A stretch of 64,000 nt of DNA from CAYJGJ01 sp964367585 (GCA_964367585.1 CAYIYH010000003.1:62001-126000), one strand, 5' to 3'. Positions 55,158-64,000 are shown, numbered from the stretch's first letter. Translations and numbers: made by a program. The notes: generated from the letters alone by a model not told the origin.

Positions 55158-55525
55158 TAATTGCCTCCTTTTAATCTATTTTCTACTTGTATCAAAATAT
55201 CCTCTTTAGTAAAACCAAGTTCCAACATCGACGAGATAAAATTAGCACTTGCTTCTGCCAATCTTTTATTCCCCATATTACTAATAAGGTCAGCATCAGT
55301 TGTTACATATCGCCCATCTCCACGCCGTGTTGTTATTAGGCCTATTTGCTCTACTTCCATTAAAGCTCTTTGCATTGTGTTCGGATTGACACTAGCTTGC
55401 AAAGCAAAATCCCTAACTGTCGGGAGTTTTTCACCAGGTAAATATTTACCGTTTACAATGTTTCTAGTTATCTCTTCAACTATTTGCATAAATATAGGCC
55501 GGTCTTCATTAAAATTCCAATTCAC
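55157..55525 (-). CDS. GntR-family repressor, YtrA subfamily
   Basis: 122 residues: winged-helix DNA-binding domain (PIFMQIVEEITRNIVNGKYLPGEKLPTVRDFALQASVNPNTMQRAL) and a short dimerisation tail, the YtrA plan. It starts at a GTG behind AAGGAG, and its stop overlaps the ATPase start. It should repress its own operon through the operator at 55583-55600; YtrA-type operons respond to cell-wall antibiotics in Bacillus. Confidence 0.9.
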   Translation of the reverse strand: MNWNFNEDRPIFMQIVEEITRNIVNGKYLPGEKLPTVRDFALQASVNPNTMQRALMEVEQIGLITTRRGDGRYVTTDADLISNMGNKRLAEASANFISSMLELGFTKEDILIQVENRLKGGN

Positions 55526-55582
55526 ATGCTTTCTCCTTTCGTTACTATATTATTACGTTATTGCATTATTTAACTATTGCAC

Positions 55583-55626
55583 TATTGTACTAATACAATA
55601 ATATAGTATCACGTTTCCTTTGTCAA
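55583..55626 (-). promoter_or_regulatory. Promoter and operator of the GntR/ABC operon
   Basis: Minus strand: TTGACA (55626-55621), 17-bp spacer, TATTAT (55603-55598). An inverted repeat TATTGTA-TTAG-TACAATA (55600-55583) overlaps the -10 box, the expected place for YtrA-type repression. Confidence 0.82.
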
Positions 55627-55665
55627 CAGTTTATTACACTTTTTTCAAAAACTGTTAATAGGAAA

Positions 55666-55711
55666 AGCAAATAAACACTATCAATAGATAGATAGCGCAT
55701 ATTTGCTTCTA
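55666..55711 (-). terminator. Hairpin terminator of the PNPOx-like gene
   Basis: Arms AGCAAATA / TATTTGCT with an inner CTATC/GATAG stem, followed by TTTTCC on the minus strand, about 50 bp after the stop. Confidence 0.6.
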
Positions 55712-55759
55712 TTATGTTCATGCAAAGCATCTTCATCATGTTATTATGATTGTTTGTAG

Positions 55760-56191
55760 TTAATTGAAATCTATTACATATCTTGTATCAAAGTCAAAAA
55801 ACACTGCGTCTGTTAATTTTATTTGCAAAACAATAGTGTTAATATCGTCGTAATCACTATGTCCATTGTCCCACCATTTTGCAAATACGATCTTTAATTT
55901 TTTAGCAAGTTCGAGATTTTTCTCGCTATATATATGACCTAAGTTATTAACTATACCATGTGCAGAAAAATAATCATTTGAACATAAACCAACTACTGGA
56001 TTCAGTGCAATCTGTTTCATTTTTTCGGATTTAGCATCTACAATAGTGTAAAAGCTACCGTCTTCAAAATATGCGTCTACTATGCGTACAGTAGGCCTAT
56101 CTCCATCTATTGTCGCAAGAGACAGGAGTGTATCTTTTCCAAATCGCTCGTTTAACATCTCGATATCTTTTTGCAGTTTTTCTTTATTCAC
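55760..56191 (-). CDS. Pyridoxamine 5'-phosphate oxidase-like (split beta-barrel flavin-binding) protein
   Basis: 143 residues. It has the short split-barrel pattern: LSLATIDGDRPTVRIVDAYFEDGSFYTIVDAKSEKMKQIALNPVVGLC. Such proteins bind FMN, F420 or haem and often have unknown roles; it is too short for a classical PdxH. It starts at a GTG behind AAGGAG. Alone between the GntR operon and the GNAT remnant. Confidence 0.8.
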   Translation of the reverse strand: MNKEKLQKDIEMLNERFGKDTLLSLATIDGDRPTVRIVDAYFEDGSFYTIVDAKSEKMKQIALNPVVGLCSNDYFSAHGIVNNLGHIYSEKNLELAKKLKIVFAKWWDNGHSDYDDINTIVLQIKLTDAVFFDFDTRYVIDFN

Positions 56192-56282
56192 TTTTTAAAC
56201 TCCTTAACTAATATGATTTCTATTTTAGGTGAATTTACACAAGGATGACTCACAAGTCAATTCTCTTTATATAGATTTATAA

Positions 56283-56660
56283 TCATTTTTTTCGTATCAT
56301 TCCCGCGGAATTTGGTTCAGAATTAACGAAGCCAAATTTCTCATAAAGTCTATCCGCAGGTTACACCGCAATTAAAGTGATATATGCATCTTCATCACAG
56401 TGCTCGTCGAAATACTTATCGATTTCTTCCATTATCATACGTCCGATTCCTCTACCTTGATATGCCGTATCAACCATTATATCACTTACTACATAAGATA
56501 TTGCACCATCTCCGATTATCCTTCCAAACCCGATTAAGTCATTATTATCTCTGACAGAAACATTAAGTAATAAATTATTCAACGCAATTTCTGCATTTGC
56601 TATACTTTTTGCTCCACCTCCCATCTGAGATTTTATTCTTAAATCACATATTGTTTTCAT
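56283..56660 (-). pseudogene. GNAT acetyltransferase interrupted by an in-frame stop
   Basis: The first 99 codons encode the GNAT core (DIMVDTAYQGRGIGRMIMEEIDKYFDEHCDEDAYITLIAV). A TAA follows at 56363-56361, yet the same frame continues with PADRLYEKFGFVNSEPNSAGMIRKK, the expected C-terminal strand and helix, to a TGA at 56285-56283. The break removes the end of the acetyl-CoA fold, so the product is probably inactive. A recent nonsense mutation or a sequencing error both fit. It starts 6 bp after the stop of the MsrAB gene. Confidence 0.75.
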
Positions 56661-56666
56661 CTTAAT

Positions 56667-57713
56667 TTATCTTGCCTTATATATAATCGAATCGTCTTTT
56701 AAGATTAAATGTCGTAAATATGCGTATCCTTCTTCGACCATAGATTCAAATGGAACAAATCTTAATGCCGCTCCATTAATGCAGTATCTACGCCCTCCAG
56801 ATTCAATCGGACCATCGGTGAAATAGTGTCCTAGATGATTTAGCCCCGAACGGCTTTTCACTTCGACTCCATAAATCAAACTGCCACTTTCTATGTCCTC
56901 TACTAACACATCTTGTGAAATTGGCCTCGTAAAACTTGGCCACCCAGTACCCGAATTATACTTATCGGTAGATAGGAATAACGGCTCTCCAGTTACTATG
57001 TCTACATAAATGCCAACTTCATAATGGTCATTTAAATCACTTGAAAATGATCTTTCTGTGCCGCTATTTTGTACTACTTCGTATTGCAAGTCAGTGAGTT
57101 TTTCTTTTAATTCTTCAATAGCTGGTATAGGATAATCTTTTTTCTTGATTAAAACTCCTTTGGACGCTAATTCCAAATTAATATGGCAATATCCATTTCC
57201 ATTTTTTGATAAGTAATCTTGATGATATTCTTCCGCAGTGAAATAGTTATCTAGAGGTAGCACCTCCACGACAAGAGTTTTTTCATACTGAAGTTGTAAT
57301 CTAGCTAGTGCTTTGTCAATCACTGTTTTTTCAGAAACGTCGGTATAGTAGATACCCGTCCTATACTGTGTTCCAATGTCATTTCCTTGTTTGTTTAAAC
57401 TAGTGGGGTCAATTATTCTAAAATAATATTCCAACACATTTTCTAAGCTAATTTGAATAGGGTCATAAATGACTTTTACCGTCTCGGCATGTCCAGTATT
57501 GTTGAGACAAACTTCCTCATAAGTTGGATTGCTCGTATTTCCGTTTGCATAACCAGAAGAAACATCGTAAATTCCTGCAATCCTTGATAGAAATTCCTCT
57601 ACACCCCAAAAACATCCACCCGCAAGGTATATTATTTTTAGTTTTTTAACTTTAACTAACTCGTTCATATCTAATTTGCTATCGTATACTATAGTTTTAT
57701 TTTTATTTTTCAT
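56667..57713 (-). CDS. msrAB: MsrA-MsrB fusion methionine sulfoxide reductase, cytosolic form
   Basis: 348 residues, no signal peptide. MsrA has LAGGCFWGVEEFL and AEEYHQDYL; MsrB has GTGWPSFTRPI and RYCINGAALRF. It is close to the lipoprotein copy at 42801-43934 along its full length. The start ATG 57713 follows GAGGTG by five bases. Together the two copies cover the cytosol and the cell surface. Confidence 0.92.
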   Translation of the reverse strand: MKNKNKTIVYDSKLDMNELVKVKKLKIIYLAGGCFWGVEEFLSRIAGIYDVSSGYANGNTSNPTYEEVCLNNTGHAETVKVIYDPIQISLENVLEYYFRIIDPTSLNKQGNDIGTQYRTGIYYTDVSEKTVIDKALARLQLQYEKTLVVEVLPLDNYFTAEEYHQDYLSKNGNGYCHINLELASKGVLIKKKDYPIPAIEELKEKLTDLQYEVVQNSGTERSFSSDLNDHYEVGIYVDIVTGEPLFLSTDKYNSGTGWPSFTRPISQDVLVEDIESGSLIYGVEVKSRSGLNHLGHYFTDGPIESGGRRYCINGAALRFVPFESMVEEGYAYLRHLILKDDSIIYKAR

Positions 57714-57770
57714 CAATTCACCTCATTAAAAATATATTATACATTGTTAAACTAGCATTAGCGAATTAAG

Positions 57771-59141
57771 TCAATTTGGGGATATGGTCGAATTTTTCTT
57801 TGGGAATTTCTTTATAACGATAGTATAAAATGTAAATTGAATTATAAGTGAAACTCCCCAGCTCACCGGGTGTGAAATATATAAGCTTTCGAGTGTTCCA
57901 AAATATGAGAAGACTGTATATATCCATAAAATTCTAATTCCACATATGCACGCAAGTGAAATTACAGTAGGTGCTATAAAATTACCTATACCTCGTAGCT
58001 GTCCCGATGTTACATCATTAACACCACAAATAAAAATAGGCAATACTAAGTAATAAAGCCTATTCGATGCTATTTCTATCACCGCTGGATCCGATGTAAA
58101 GATTCGTAGTAAAATTGGCGATGCAAAAGTAAAAAACGAACCAATAATAATCCCTACTACGAATACTAATCCCACAGAATAATAATATACTTGTCTCATA
58201 CGCATGTATTGACATGCTCCTAAATTCTGACTGGAAAAATTCAAACATGTATGTTGAAATGAATTCAATAGCACAGCTACACTATTTGTAAGGACATTTG
58301 AAGTTCCAATACCTGCTAAAATTGTTGCACTGTTAAACGAGTTAAAAGATGATTGCACAAACACATTAGATAAAGAAAAAAGAGAGCTTTGTAATCCCAA
58401 AGGCAAGCCTACTTTTAATATAAATCTCAACTGTGTTTTGTCTATGCTTATTTTACTAAAAACGAGTTTATGCGGATATTTTACATTATGTAAAGTACGT
58501 AAGACAAGAATCATTGACAATACTTGTGCTATTACTGTCGCTATTGCAACGCCCGTTACTCCCATATCTAAGATAGCAACAAAAAAGATATTAAAAAATA
58601 AATTTACAACACCCGCAGTTGCTAAGAAATAAAGAGGTCTTCTAGTATCACCTATTGACCTTAATATCGAAGCGCCAAAATTATATATCATAGTGGCAGG
58701 CATACCCAAAAAATATATGCTCAAATATCGTACCGAAAGATCAAATGTTTCATCAGGTGCTCTCATAAGTTTAAGAACATCATCAGAAAAGAATACTCCT
58801 AAAATAGCTAAAAATATTCCCACTACTATCGATAACGCAATACTTGTATGCACTATTTTTTCAACAGCCTTAAAATCCCGCGCTCCAGTAAACCGTGAAC
58901 AAATTACGCTACTTCCAGCTGAAATCCCAAAAAAAGCACCAACAAAAAGCGCAATCAATTGTGATGTGGATGAAATTGCACCTTGTGCGATAGTCCCATC
59001 AAATTGACCAATTACAATAATATCTACTGCGTTGTATAGAAGTTGCAAAAATCCAGTTAGCATTAATGGTATTGCGAATAAGAGAATTTGCCTAAGCAAT
59101 GGTCCTTGACGCATATCTATTTGATATTTTGATTCATTCAT
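57771..59141 (-). CDS. MATE-family multidrug/organic cation efflux protein
   Basis: 456 residues with 12 membrane helices in two similar halves. Family markers are GPLLRQILLFAIPLMLTGFLQLLYNAVDIIVIGQFDG and FGASILRSIGDTRRPLYFL in the first half, GLPLGLQSSLFSLSNVFVQSSFNSF and ISGQLRGIG-type sequence in the second. It exports cationic compounds with Na+ or H+. Substrate unknown. Confidence 0.9.
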   Translation of the reverse strand: MNESKYQIDMRQGPLLRQILLFAIPLMLTGFLQLLYNAVDIIVIGQFDGTIAQGAISSTSQLIALFVGAFFGISAGSSVICSRFTGARDFKAVEKIVHTSIALSIVVGIFLAILGVFFSDDVLKLMRAPDETFDLSVRYLSIYFLGMPATMIYNFGASILRSIGDTRRPLYFLATAGVVNLFFNIFFVAILDMGVTGVAIATVIAQVLSMILVLRTLHNVKYPHKLVFSKISIDKTQLRFILKVGLPLGLQSSLFSLSNVFVQSSFNSFNSATILAGIGTSNVLTNSVAVLLNSFQHTCLNFSSQNLGACQYMRMRQVYYYSVGLVFVVGIIIGSFFTFASPILLRIFTSDPAVIEIASNRLYYLVLPIFICGVNDVTSGQLRGIGNFIAPTVISLACICGIRILWIYTVFSYFGTLESLYISHPVSWGVSLIIQFTFYTIVIKKFPKKNSTISPN

Positions 59142-59316
59142 TTAAAGCACCTCTCATACCCAGACAATAATAATGGTCTATTTTTCATTATTATTTTATT
59201 CTAAAAAGGGATTAAATACAAGTTTATTATCATTTTATTGAATAAGTTCATTTTTTGAAATATTTGTATATTTTTTGAAAAACTTTACACTATTAAAACA
59301 ATTGATGCTTGCATAA

Positions 59317-59346
59317 TTGTTAAAAAAATATTAAACTATTTATGAT
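59317..59346 (+). promoter_or_regulatory. Probable sigma-A promoter of the hydrogenase operon
   Basis: TTGTTA (59317-59322), 18-bp spacer, TATGAT (59341-59346), about 40 bp before the TTG start at 59386. Confidence 0.5.
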
Positions 59347-59385
59347 AAAACTTCCGTTAAAGTTAATTATTATAGGAGTGATACA

Positions 59386-61221
59386 TTGAACAGATTATCG
59401 ATTGATACGCAAAGCAAAGGACAAGAAGTTGTCGAGGCTTTGTATAGAAATGTTGAGCGTAGAATAAGCGCCAGCCCACCTGGTCTATGTCCAGTTGATA
59501 TGGCCCTTTCCTTTTTGAGACTATGTCATGCACAAACCTGCGGGAAATGCGTGCCTTGTAGAATTGGATTGGGACAACTCACTAATCTTTTAGAACAAGT
59601 TTTAGACTCGACTGCGGAACCAGAAACTATTGACCTAATCGAACGAACTACAAAAGTTATTATGGATACCGCAGATTGTGCTATAGGATATGAAGCAGCG
59701 AGAATGGTATTACAAGGAGTACAAGGATTCCGCGACGACTATTTTTCACATGTCGAAAATGGAAAATGCTTGTTTGGACTATATCAAGCTGTTCCATGCG
59801 TTTCTCTATGTCCATCACATGTTGATATACCTGGATATATAGCGCTTATTAAGGCAGAAAGATACGACGATGCTGTAAAATTGATGAGACGAGATAATCC
59901 TTTCCCTACCGTATGTGGTTACGTATGTGAACATCCATGTGAAAGTAGATGCAGAAGAAGAATGGTAGACGATGCAATAAACATCTGTGGTCTCAAGCGA
60001 TTTGCCTGCGACAACATGACAGAAAATCAAGAAATACCTAAGATCGCAGAAAAAACTAACAAAAAAATTGCAGTTGTAGGTGGAGGTCCATGTGGTATGT
60101 CAGCTGCATACTTCCTTACCCTTATGGGACACGACGTCGAAGTTTTCGAACAAAGACCAAAACTGGGTGGAATGTTAAGATATGGAATTCCTGATTATAG
60201 ACTTCCTCAAGAAAAACTCGACTTGGATATTAATCATATTCTATCGACAGGAGTAAAAGTTACTACAAATATTTCCATAGGAAAAGACATGGATTTTGGT
60301 CAACTAGAAGACAATTACGATGCAATATATATTGCTATCGGAGCACATAACGATAAAAAGCTAAATATAGACGGCGAAGATGGCAAGGGGGTTTATTCCG
60401 CTGTAGAGTTTTTGAGAAATGCAGGTGAAGGAAGACCTCTCGACCTTAGTGGAAAAAAAGTGTGCGTTATCGGAGGTGGTAATGTATCGATGGATGCGAC
60501 AAGAAGTGCCCTAAGAATGGGATCTGAATCCGTGACTTGTGTATATAGAAGAAGAATTCAAGATATGACGGCACTTGCTGAGGAAATCGAGGAAACTTCC
60601 GGTGAAGGAGCTGAACTGATGTTTTTACATGCTCCGGAAAAAATTGAAAGAGATACGAGCGGAAAAGTAGTTGCCCTTTGGGTTAAGCCTCAAATCATAG
60701 GAAGTTATGGTAAAGACGGTCGTCCTATGCCAAGGAATGCTGACGCAGACCTCGTAAGAGTCCCTTGTGACGTCGTGATAGTGGCAATCGGACAAGCAAT
60801 CGACGGTGAACCTTTCGAAGGTTCTGCACCACTTGTAAGCGGAAAAATCCATGCGGAATCCTCGGCGTCTGTTCCTAACACTCCTAACTTATTTGCAGGT
60901 GGAGATGCTGTATCTGGTCCTGCAACAGCAATAATTGCAATTGCAGCGGGAAAAGTTGCGGCTGCAAACATAGACACATATCTAGGATATCACCATATAA
61001 TAGATGTAGAAATAGATATTCCTCCTCCTCATCTTACCAATATGCCTGCATGCGGTAGAGTCGACATGCGAAACAGACCACTTAGAGAATGCACCGAAGA
61101 TTTTGATATTGTTAAATTAGGAATGACTGAAGAAGAAGCAGGGCAAGAATCATCACGATGTCTGCGCTGCGACCACTTTGGATTTGGTACATATAAAGGA
61201 GGTAGGGCTGAAAAATGGTAA
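59386..61221 (+). CDS. NuoF-type Fe-S domain fused to GltD-like flavoprotein (hydrogenase partner)
   Basis: 611 residues. Residues 50-100 carry the 4Fe-4S site of NuoF (TCGKCVPCRIG, C52/C55/C58, and C98), but the FMN/NADH-binding part of NuoF is absent. From about 120 on it resembles the glutamate synthase small subunit: Cys-rich Fe-S region (SLCPSHVDIPGYI, GYVCEHPCESRC), FAD site IAVVGGGPCGMSAAYFL, NAD(P) site VCVIGGGNVSMDA and a final AGGDAVSGPATAI. It starts at a TTG behind AGGAG. The 3' end overlaps the hydrogenase gene by 7 bp. It likely passes electrons between NAD(P)H and the hydrogenase; cofactor preference is not certain. Confidence 0.87.
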   Translation: MNRLSIDTQSKGQEVVEALYRNVERRISASPPGLCPVDMALSFLRLCHAQTCGKCVPCRIGLGQLTNLLEQVLDSTAEPETIDLIERTTKVIMDTADCAIGYEAARMVLQGVQGFRDDYFSHVENGKCLFGLYQAVPCVSLCPSHVDIPGYIALIKAERYDDAVKLMRRDNPFPTVCGYVCEHPCESRCRRRMVDDAINICGLKRFACDNMTENQEIPKIAEKTNKKIAVVGGGPCGMSAAYFLTLMGHDVEVFEQRPKLGGMLRYGIPDYRLPQEKLDLDINHILSTGVKVTTNISIGKDMDFGQLEDNYDAIYIAIGAHNDKKLNIDGEDGKGVYSAVEFLRNAGEGRPLDLSGKKVCVIGGGNVSMDATRSALRMGSESVTCVYRRRIQDMTALAEEIEETSGEGAELMFLHAPEKIERDTSGKVVALWVKPQIIGSYGKDGRPMPRNADADLVRVPCDVVIVAIGQAIDGEPFEGSAPLVSGKIHAESSASVPNTPNLFAGGDAVSGPATAIIAIAAGKVAAANIDTYLGYHHIIDVEIDIPPPHLTNMPACGRVDMRNRPLRECTEDFDIVKLGMTEEEAGQESSRCLRCDHFGFGTYKGGRAEKW

Positions 61222-62978
61222 ATATAAAGATAAATGACATTGATATTTCTGTAGAAGAAGGCACTACTATCATGGAAGCCGCAAAAGCAAATGGCATAAA
61301 CATCCCAAAACTTTGTTATCTTAAAGATATAAATGAAATTTCCGCATGCAAAGCCTGTGTGGTCGAAGTAAAAGGAGAAGAAACCCTAGTCACTTCTTGT
61401 AATAATGTGGCAATAGAAGGGATGGTTATAAATACTAATTCGGATAGAGTCCGCCGTGCAAGAAGAACTAACGTAGAGCTTATATTATCCCAACACAATG
61501 TTGAATGTGCATCTTGTACACGTGCGGGAACATGCGCACTCGAAAAAGTTGCGACCGATTTAGGAATTATGGATGTGCCATACCAAAAAGATCTCGTCAA
61601 AGGTAAAAAAGCACATTGGAATAAAGACTTCCCACTTCAAAGAGATATTAATAAGTGCATAAAATGTATGCGATGTGCGCAAGTCTGCGAAAAAGTGCAA
61701 TCCATATCAATATGGGACTTGAATGGTTCAGGTTCAAGAACCAATATCGACGTTTCACACAACAGAGTAATAGATGAATCTGAATGCGTTCTTTGTGGAC
61801 AATGTATAACAAACTGCCCTACAGGTGCGCTGTATGAAAGAGATGATACGAGAAAAACTTTCGATTCTTTCGCCGACCCGGAAAAAATAACGGTAGTCCA
61901 AATTGCGCCTGCTGTTCGTACAGGATTTACTGAAACACTAGATGGAGAAACTGGTGATCTTTCAGTTAAGAAGATGGTTACAGCACTCAAAAAGATGGGA
62001 GCTGACTACGTATTCGACACAACCTTCACAGCAGATCTTACTATTATGGAAGAAGGAACTGAGTTCTTACATAGATTTACAAGCGGAGATTTGGATGAAC
62101 TTCCAATGTTTACCTCTTGTTGTCCAGGGTGGATGAGGTTTATTAAATCCTCATATCCGGAACTCACAAGCAGACTATCCACAGCTAAATCACCACAGCA
62201 AATGTTTGGTGCAGTTACTAAAACATGGTTTGCAGAAAAACTAGGAGTAGATCCTGCAAAAATATTCTCTGTTTCTATCATGCCATGCGTTGCGAAAAAG
62301 TCAGAATACAGTTTGCCTGGAATGAAATCTACAGAGGCCGGTCAAGACGTAGACCTTGTTTTGACGACTAGAGAATTTGTTAAAATGACTAAGTCTGAAA
62401 GTTTAAACTTATTTGATTTGGAAGAACAAAAATTTGATAGCCTGCTAGGTGAAGGAACAGGCGCGGGAGTTATCTTCGGAGCATCAGGCGGCGTAATGGA
62501 GGCAGCTCTCCGATCTGCGTATTTCCTTATTACTGGAGAAAATCCACCCGCCGATACATTTGAACAAGTAAGATGGACACATGCAAATGAAGGTGGATAT
62601 GTCGAAGCCACTTATAATGTCGATGGAAATGAGGTAAAATGTGCGGTAGTAAGTGGTCTATCTAATACGCGAAACTTGCTCGATGCAATAAAGCGTGGCG
62701 AAGTAAAGTACCACTTCGTAGAAGTGATGGCTTGTCCTGGGGGATGTGCTGGCGGAGGCGGTCAACCAATAAATGGATACCACGAAGCGGATATTCTAAA
62801 AAGACAAGAAGTTCTTTATGATCTAGACAAGGAATCCCAAACACGATATTCACATGAAAACCAAGAAGTTACAGCACTTTATGAAGCGTATTTTTCGAAG
62901 CCTTGCAGCGAAAAATCTCACCACTTGTTGCATGTGGATCACATGCTATGGGAAATGCCGGAAGCGAAAAGAAAATAA
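61215..62978 (+). CDS. hydA: [FeFe]-hydrogenase catalytic subunit, group A
   Basis: 587 residues. From the N-terminus: 2Fe-2S domain (C34, C45, C48, C62), His-Cys cluster (H94, C98, C101, C107), two 4Fe-4S clusters (C148-C158, C191-C201), then the H-cluster domain with TSCCPGW (C302, C303), MPCVAKKSE (C358) and MACPGGCAGGGGQP (C507, C511). All proton-relay and H-cluster cysteines correspond to those of the Clostridium pasteurianum enzyme. It reduces protons or oxidises H2. Pairing with a GltD-like partner matches what has been called the glutamate-synthase-linked group (A2). Confidence 0.95.
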   Translation: MVNIKINDIDISVEEGTTIMEAAKANGINIPKLCYLKDINEISACKACVVEVKGEETLVTSCNNVAIEGMVINTNSDRVRRARRTNVELILSQHNVECASCTRAGTCALEKVATDLGIMDVPYQKDLVKGKKAHWNKDFPLQRDINKCIKCMRCAQVCEKVQSISIWDLNGSGSRTNIDVSHNRVIDESECVLCGQCITNCPTGALYERDDTRKTFDSFADPEKITVVQIAPAVRTGFTETLDGETGDLSVKKMVTALKKMGADYVFDTTFTADLTIMEEGTEFLHRFTSGDLDELPMFTSCCPGWMRFIKSSYPELTSRLSTAKSPQQMFGAVTKTWFAEKLGVDPAKIFSVSIMPCVAKKSEYSLPGMKSTEAGQDVDLVLTTREFVKMTKSESLNLFDLEEQKFDSLLGEGTGAGVIFGASGGVMEAALRSAYFLITGENPPADTFEQVRWTHANEGGYVEATYNVDGNEVKCAVVSGLSNTRNLLDAIKRGEVKYHFVEVMACPGGCAGGGGQPINGYHEADILKRQEVLYDLDKESQTRYSHENQEVTALYEAYFSKPCSEKSHHLLHVDHMLWEMPEAKRK

Positions 62979-63012
62979 CATTAGACTATTTTACAATATA
63001 ATATCTAAAATC

Positions 63013-63046
63013 AGGGTGACTATTAAAGGTCGCCCTTTTTATTTTT
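63013..63046 (+). terminator. Terminator of the hydrogenase operon
   Basis: AGGGTGAC / GTCGCCCT stem (one G-T pair) with an 8-base loop and a T-run, 35 bp after the stop. Confidence 0.88.
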
Positions 63047-63160
63047 TACTAAAAACCGCACTTCCTAAAATTAGCTAGCGTACACTCACAGGCCACCTGT
63101 TTTCCACAGACTACACCCAAATCTGCCGTGAAATATTTTAGAATATTCAAGCAAATGCTC

Positions 63161-63189
63161 TTGCAAAAAAAATAATTATATTATATAAT
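63161..63189 (+). promoter_or_regulatory. Sigma-A promoter of acetate kinase
   Basis: TTGCAA (63161-63166), 17-bp spacer, TATAAT (63184-63189), 36 bp before the GTG start. Confidence 0.72.
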
Positions 63190-63225
63190 ACGAACCGATT
63201 GTTAAAATATTCAAGGAGGTTACTA

Positions 63226-64000
63226 GTGAAAATATTAGTATTAAATTGTGGCAGTTCGTCATTAAAGTATCAAGTTCTCGACATGACTAACGAAGAATTA
63301 ATTGCCAAAGGATTGGTCGAAAGAATAGGGATAGATGGATCAATAATATCTCACGAAAAAATTGGAAACGACAAGGTAAAAAATGAAATACCTATGAAAG
63401 ACCATACTGCGGCAATAAGCCAAGTTATCAAAATGGTATCAGATCCAAAAGAAGGTGCTGTCAAAGATATCTCAGAAATCGCTGCAGTCGGACACAGAGT
63501 CGTACATGCGGGGGAAAATTATGCGAAATCTGTATTAATTACAGACGAAGTAATACAAGCACTTGAAGCATGTGTCCCTTTAGCACCTTTACACAATCCA
63601 GCAAACTTAACTGGAATAAATGTCTGTAAAGACCTACTCCCTGAGGTTCCAATGGTAGCCGTTTTCGATACTGCTTTTCATCAAACTATGCCACCTGAAG
63701 CATATATCTATGCTCTACCATATAAATATTATGAAGATTATAGCGTAAGAAGATATGGATTCCATGGAACATCTCACTTCTTCGTTTCACAAGAAGCGGC
63801 AAAATTTTTGTCAAAGGATATAAATGATTTAAAATTAATCACATGTCACTTAGGCAATGGAGCCTCTGTTACAGCTATCAAAAATGGTAAATCTGTTGCA
63901 ACGTCTATGGGATTCACTCCTCTCGAAGGAGTTGCTATGGGGACTAGAGCGGGAAATATAGACCCAGCGATCATCGACTATCTAAAAGAAAAAGAAGGTC
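63226..64000 (+). CDS. ackA: Acetate kinase, N-terminal part (cut by window edge)
   Basis: 258 codons are visible. It starts at a GTG with AAGGAGG six bases upstream. The sequence opens MKILVLNCGSSSLKYQ and continues with GHRVVHAGE, FDTAFH, YGFHGTSH and LGNGASV, then GFTPLEGVAMGTRAGNIDPA: the acetate kinase signatures and catalytic region. It makes ATP and acetate from acetyl phosphate, the final energy step of acetate fermentation. Its own terminator-promoter pair separates it from the hydrogenase. No phosphotransacetylase is seen in the window. Confidence 0.96.
   Translation, partial: MKILVLNCGSSSLKYQVLDMTNEELIAKGLVERIGIDGSIISHEKIGNDKVKNEIPMKDHTAAISQVIKMVSDPKEGAVKDISEIAAVGHRVVHAGENYAKSVLITDEVIQALEACVPLAPLHNPANLTGINVCKDLLPEVPMVAVFDTAFHQTMPPEAYIYALPYKYYEDYSVRRYGFHGTSHFFVSQEAAKFLSKDINDLKLITCHLGNGASVTAIKNGKSVATSMGFTPLEGVAMGTRAGNIDPAIIDYLKEKEG

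Noticed and set aside
56361..56363. Stop codon in the GNAT gene as a recoded amino acid
   Set aside because: It is TAA, not TGA or TAG, so selenocysteine or pyrrolysine does not fit; nonsense mutation is simpler.

Overview
The window is AT-rich DNA with strong AGGAGG-type ribosome binding sites, ATG/GTG/TTG starts, oxygen-sensitive fermentation genes (a group A-type [FeFe]-hydrogenase, acetate kinase) and Gram-positive-type regulators (VanRS-like pairs, YtrA-like GntR, YczE). This points to the chromosome of a strictly anaerobic, amino-acid-using Clostridia-type Firmicute; I cannot name the genus. Between about 5.5 and 59 kb nearly every gene lies on the minus strand. No rRNA, tRNA, CRISPR array, phage or transposase was seen.

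Layout. 1-4.6 kb: an opine/octopine dehydrogenase-like gene, a YjiH-type transporter and the start of an MttB-family methyltransferase, read from a clear sigma-54 promoter next to a sigma-54 activator. 4.8-9.9 kb: YczE protein, M48 protease, EttA, a 2-hydroxyacid dehydrogenase and a Phd/RelE toxin-antitoxin pair. 9.9-16.9 kb: a surface-glycosylation set (YfhO, GtrA, bactoprenol-type GT2) interleaved with a VanR/VanS-like pair and a kinase-like membrane protein whose phospho-acceptor His is replaced by Asn. 16.9-26.2 kb: Fic protein; a ureohydrolase-YjiH-ureohydrolase operon with an AraC regulator; YbaK, GNAT, a second YczE, an alpha/beta hydrolase. 26.5-37.4 kb: the most unusual part, one apparent sigma-54 operon: CoA-transferase, HMG-CoA lyase-like enzyme, FOUR consecutive ureohydrolase-fold proteins (three without the metal ligands), YjiH transporter, iron alcohol dehydrogenase, with a PrpR-like activator, a perfect -24/-12 promoter and palindromic upstream sites. 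37.5-42.7 kb: two-component system plus MacB/FtsX ABC exporter. 42.8-59.1 kb: lipoprotein MsrAB, DEAD-box helicase, a TetR-controlled operon (ALDH, GPH transporter, SUMF1-fold protein, M32 carboxypeptidase, MFS), a YtrA-like GntR/ABC operon, PNPOx-like protein, a GNAT pseudogene, cytosolic MsrAB, MATE. 59.4-64 kb (plus strand): NuoF/GltD-like fusion and [FeFe]-hydrogenase, then acetate kinase running off the edge.

How it fits together. Three YjiH-type membrane proteins sit inside three catabolic clusters, two of which hold ureohydrolases and the third an opine dehydrogenase-like enzyme. I infer a family of importers for arginine-like, guanidino or opine compounds. The 26.5-35.1 kb operon may encode a CoA-dependent route for a guanidino or amidino acid in which one competent ureohydrolase works with three pseudoenzyme partners; this is the best candidate for an undescribed system. 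The substrate cannot be read from sequence.
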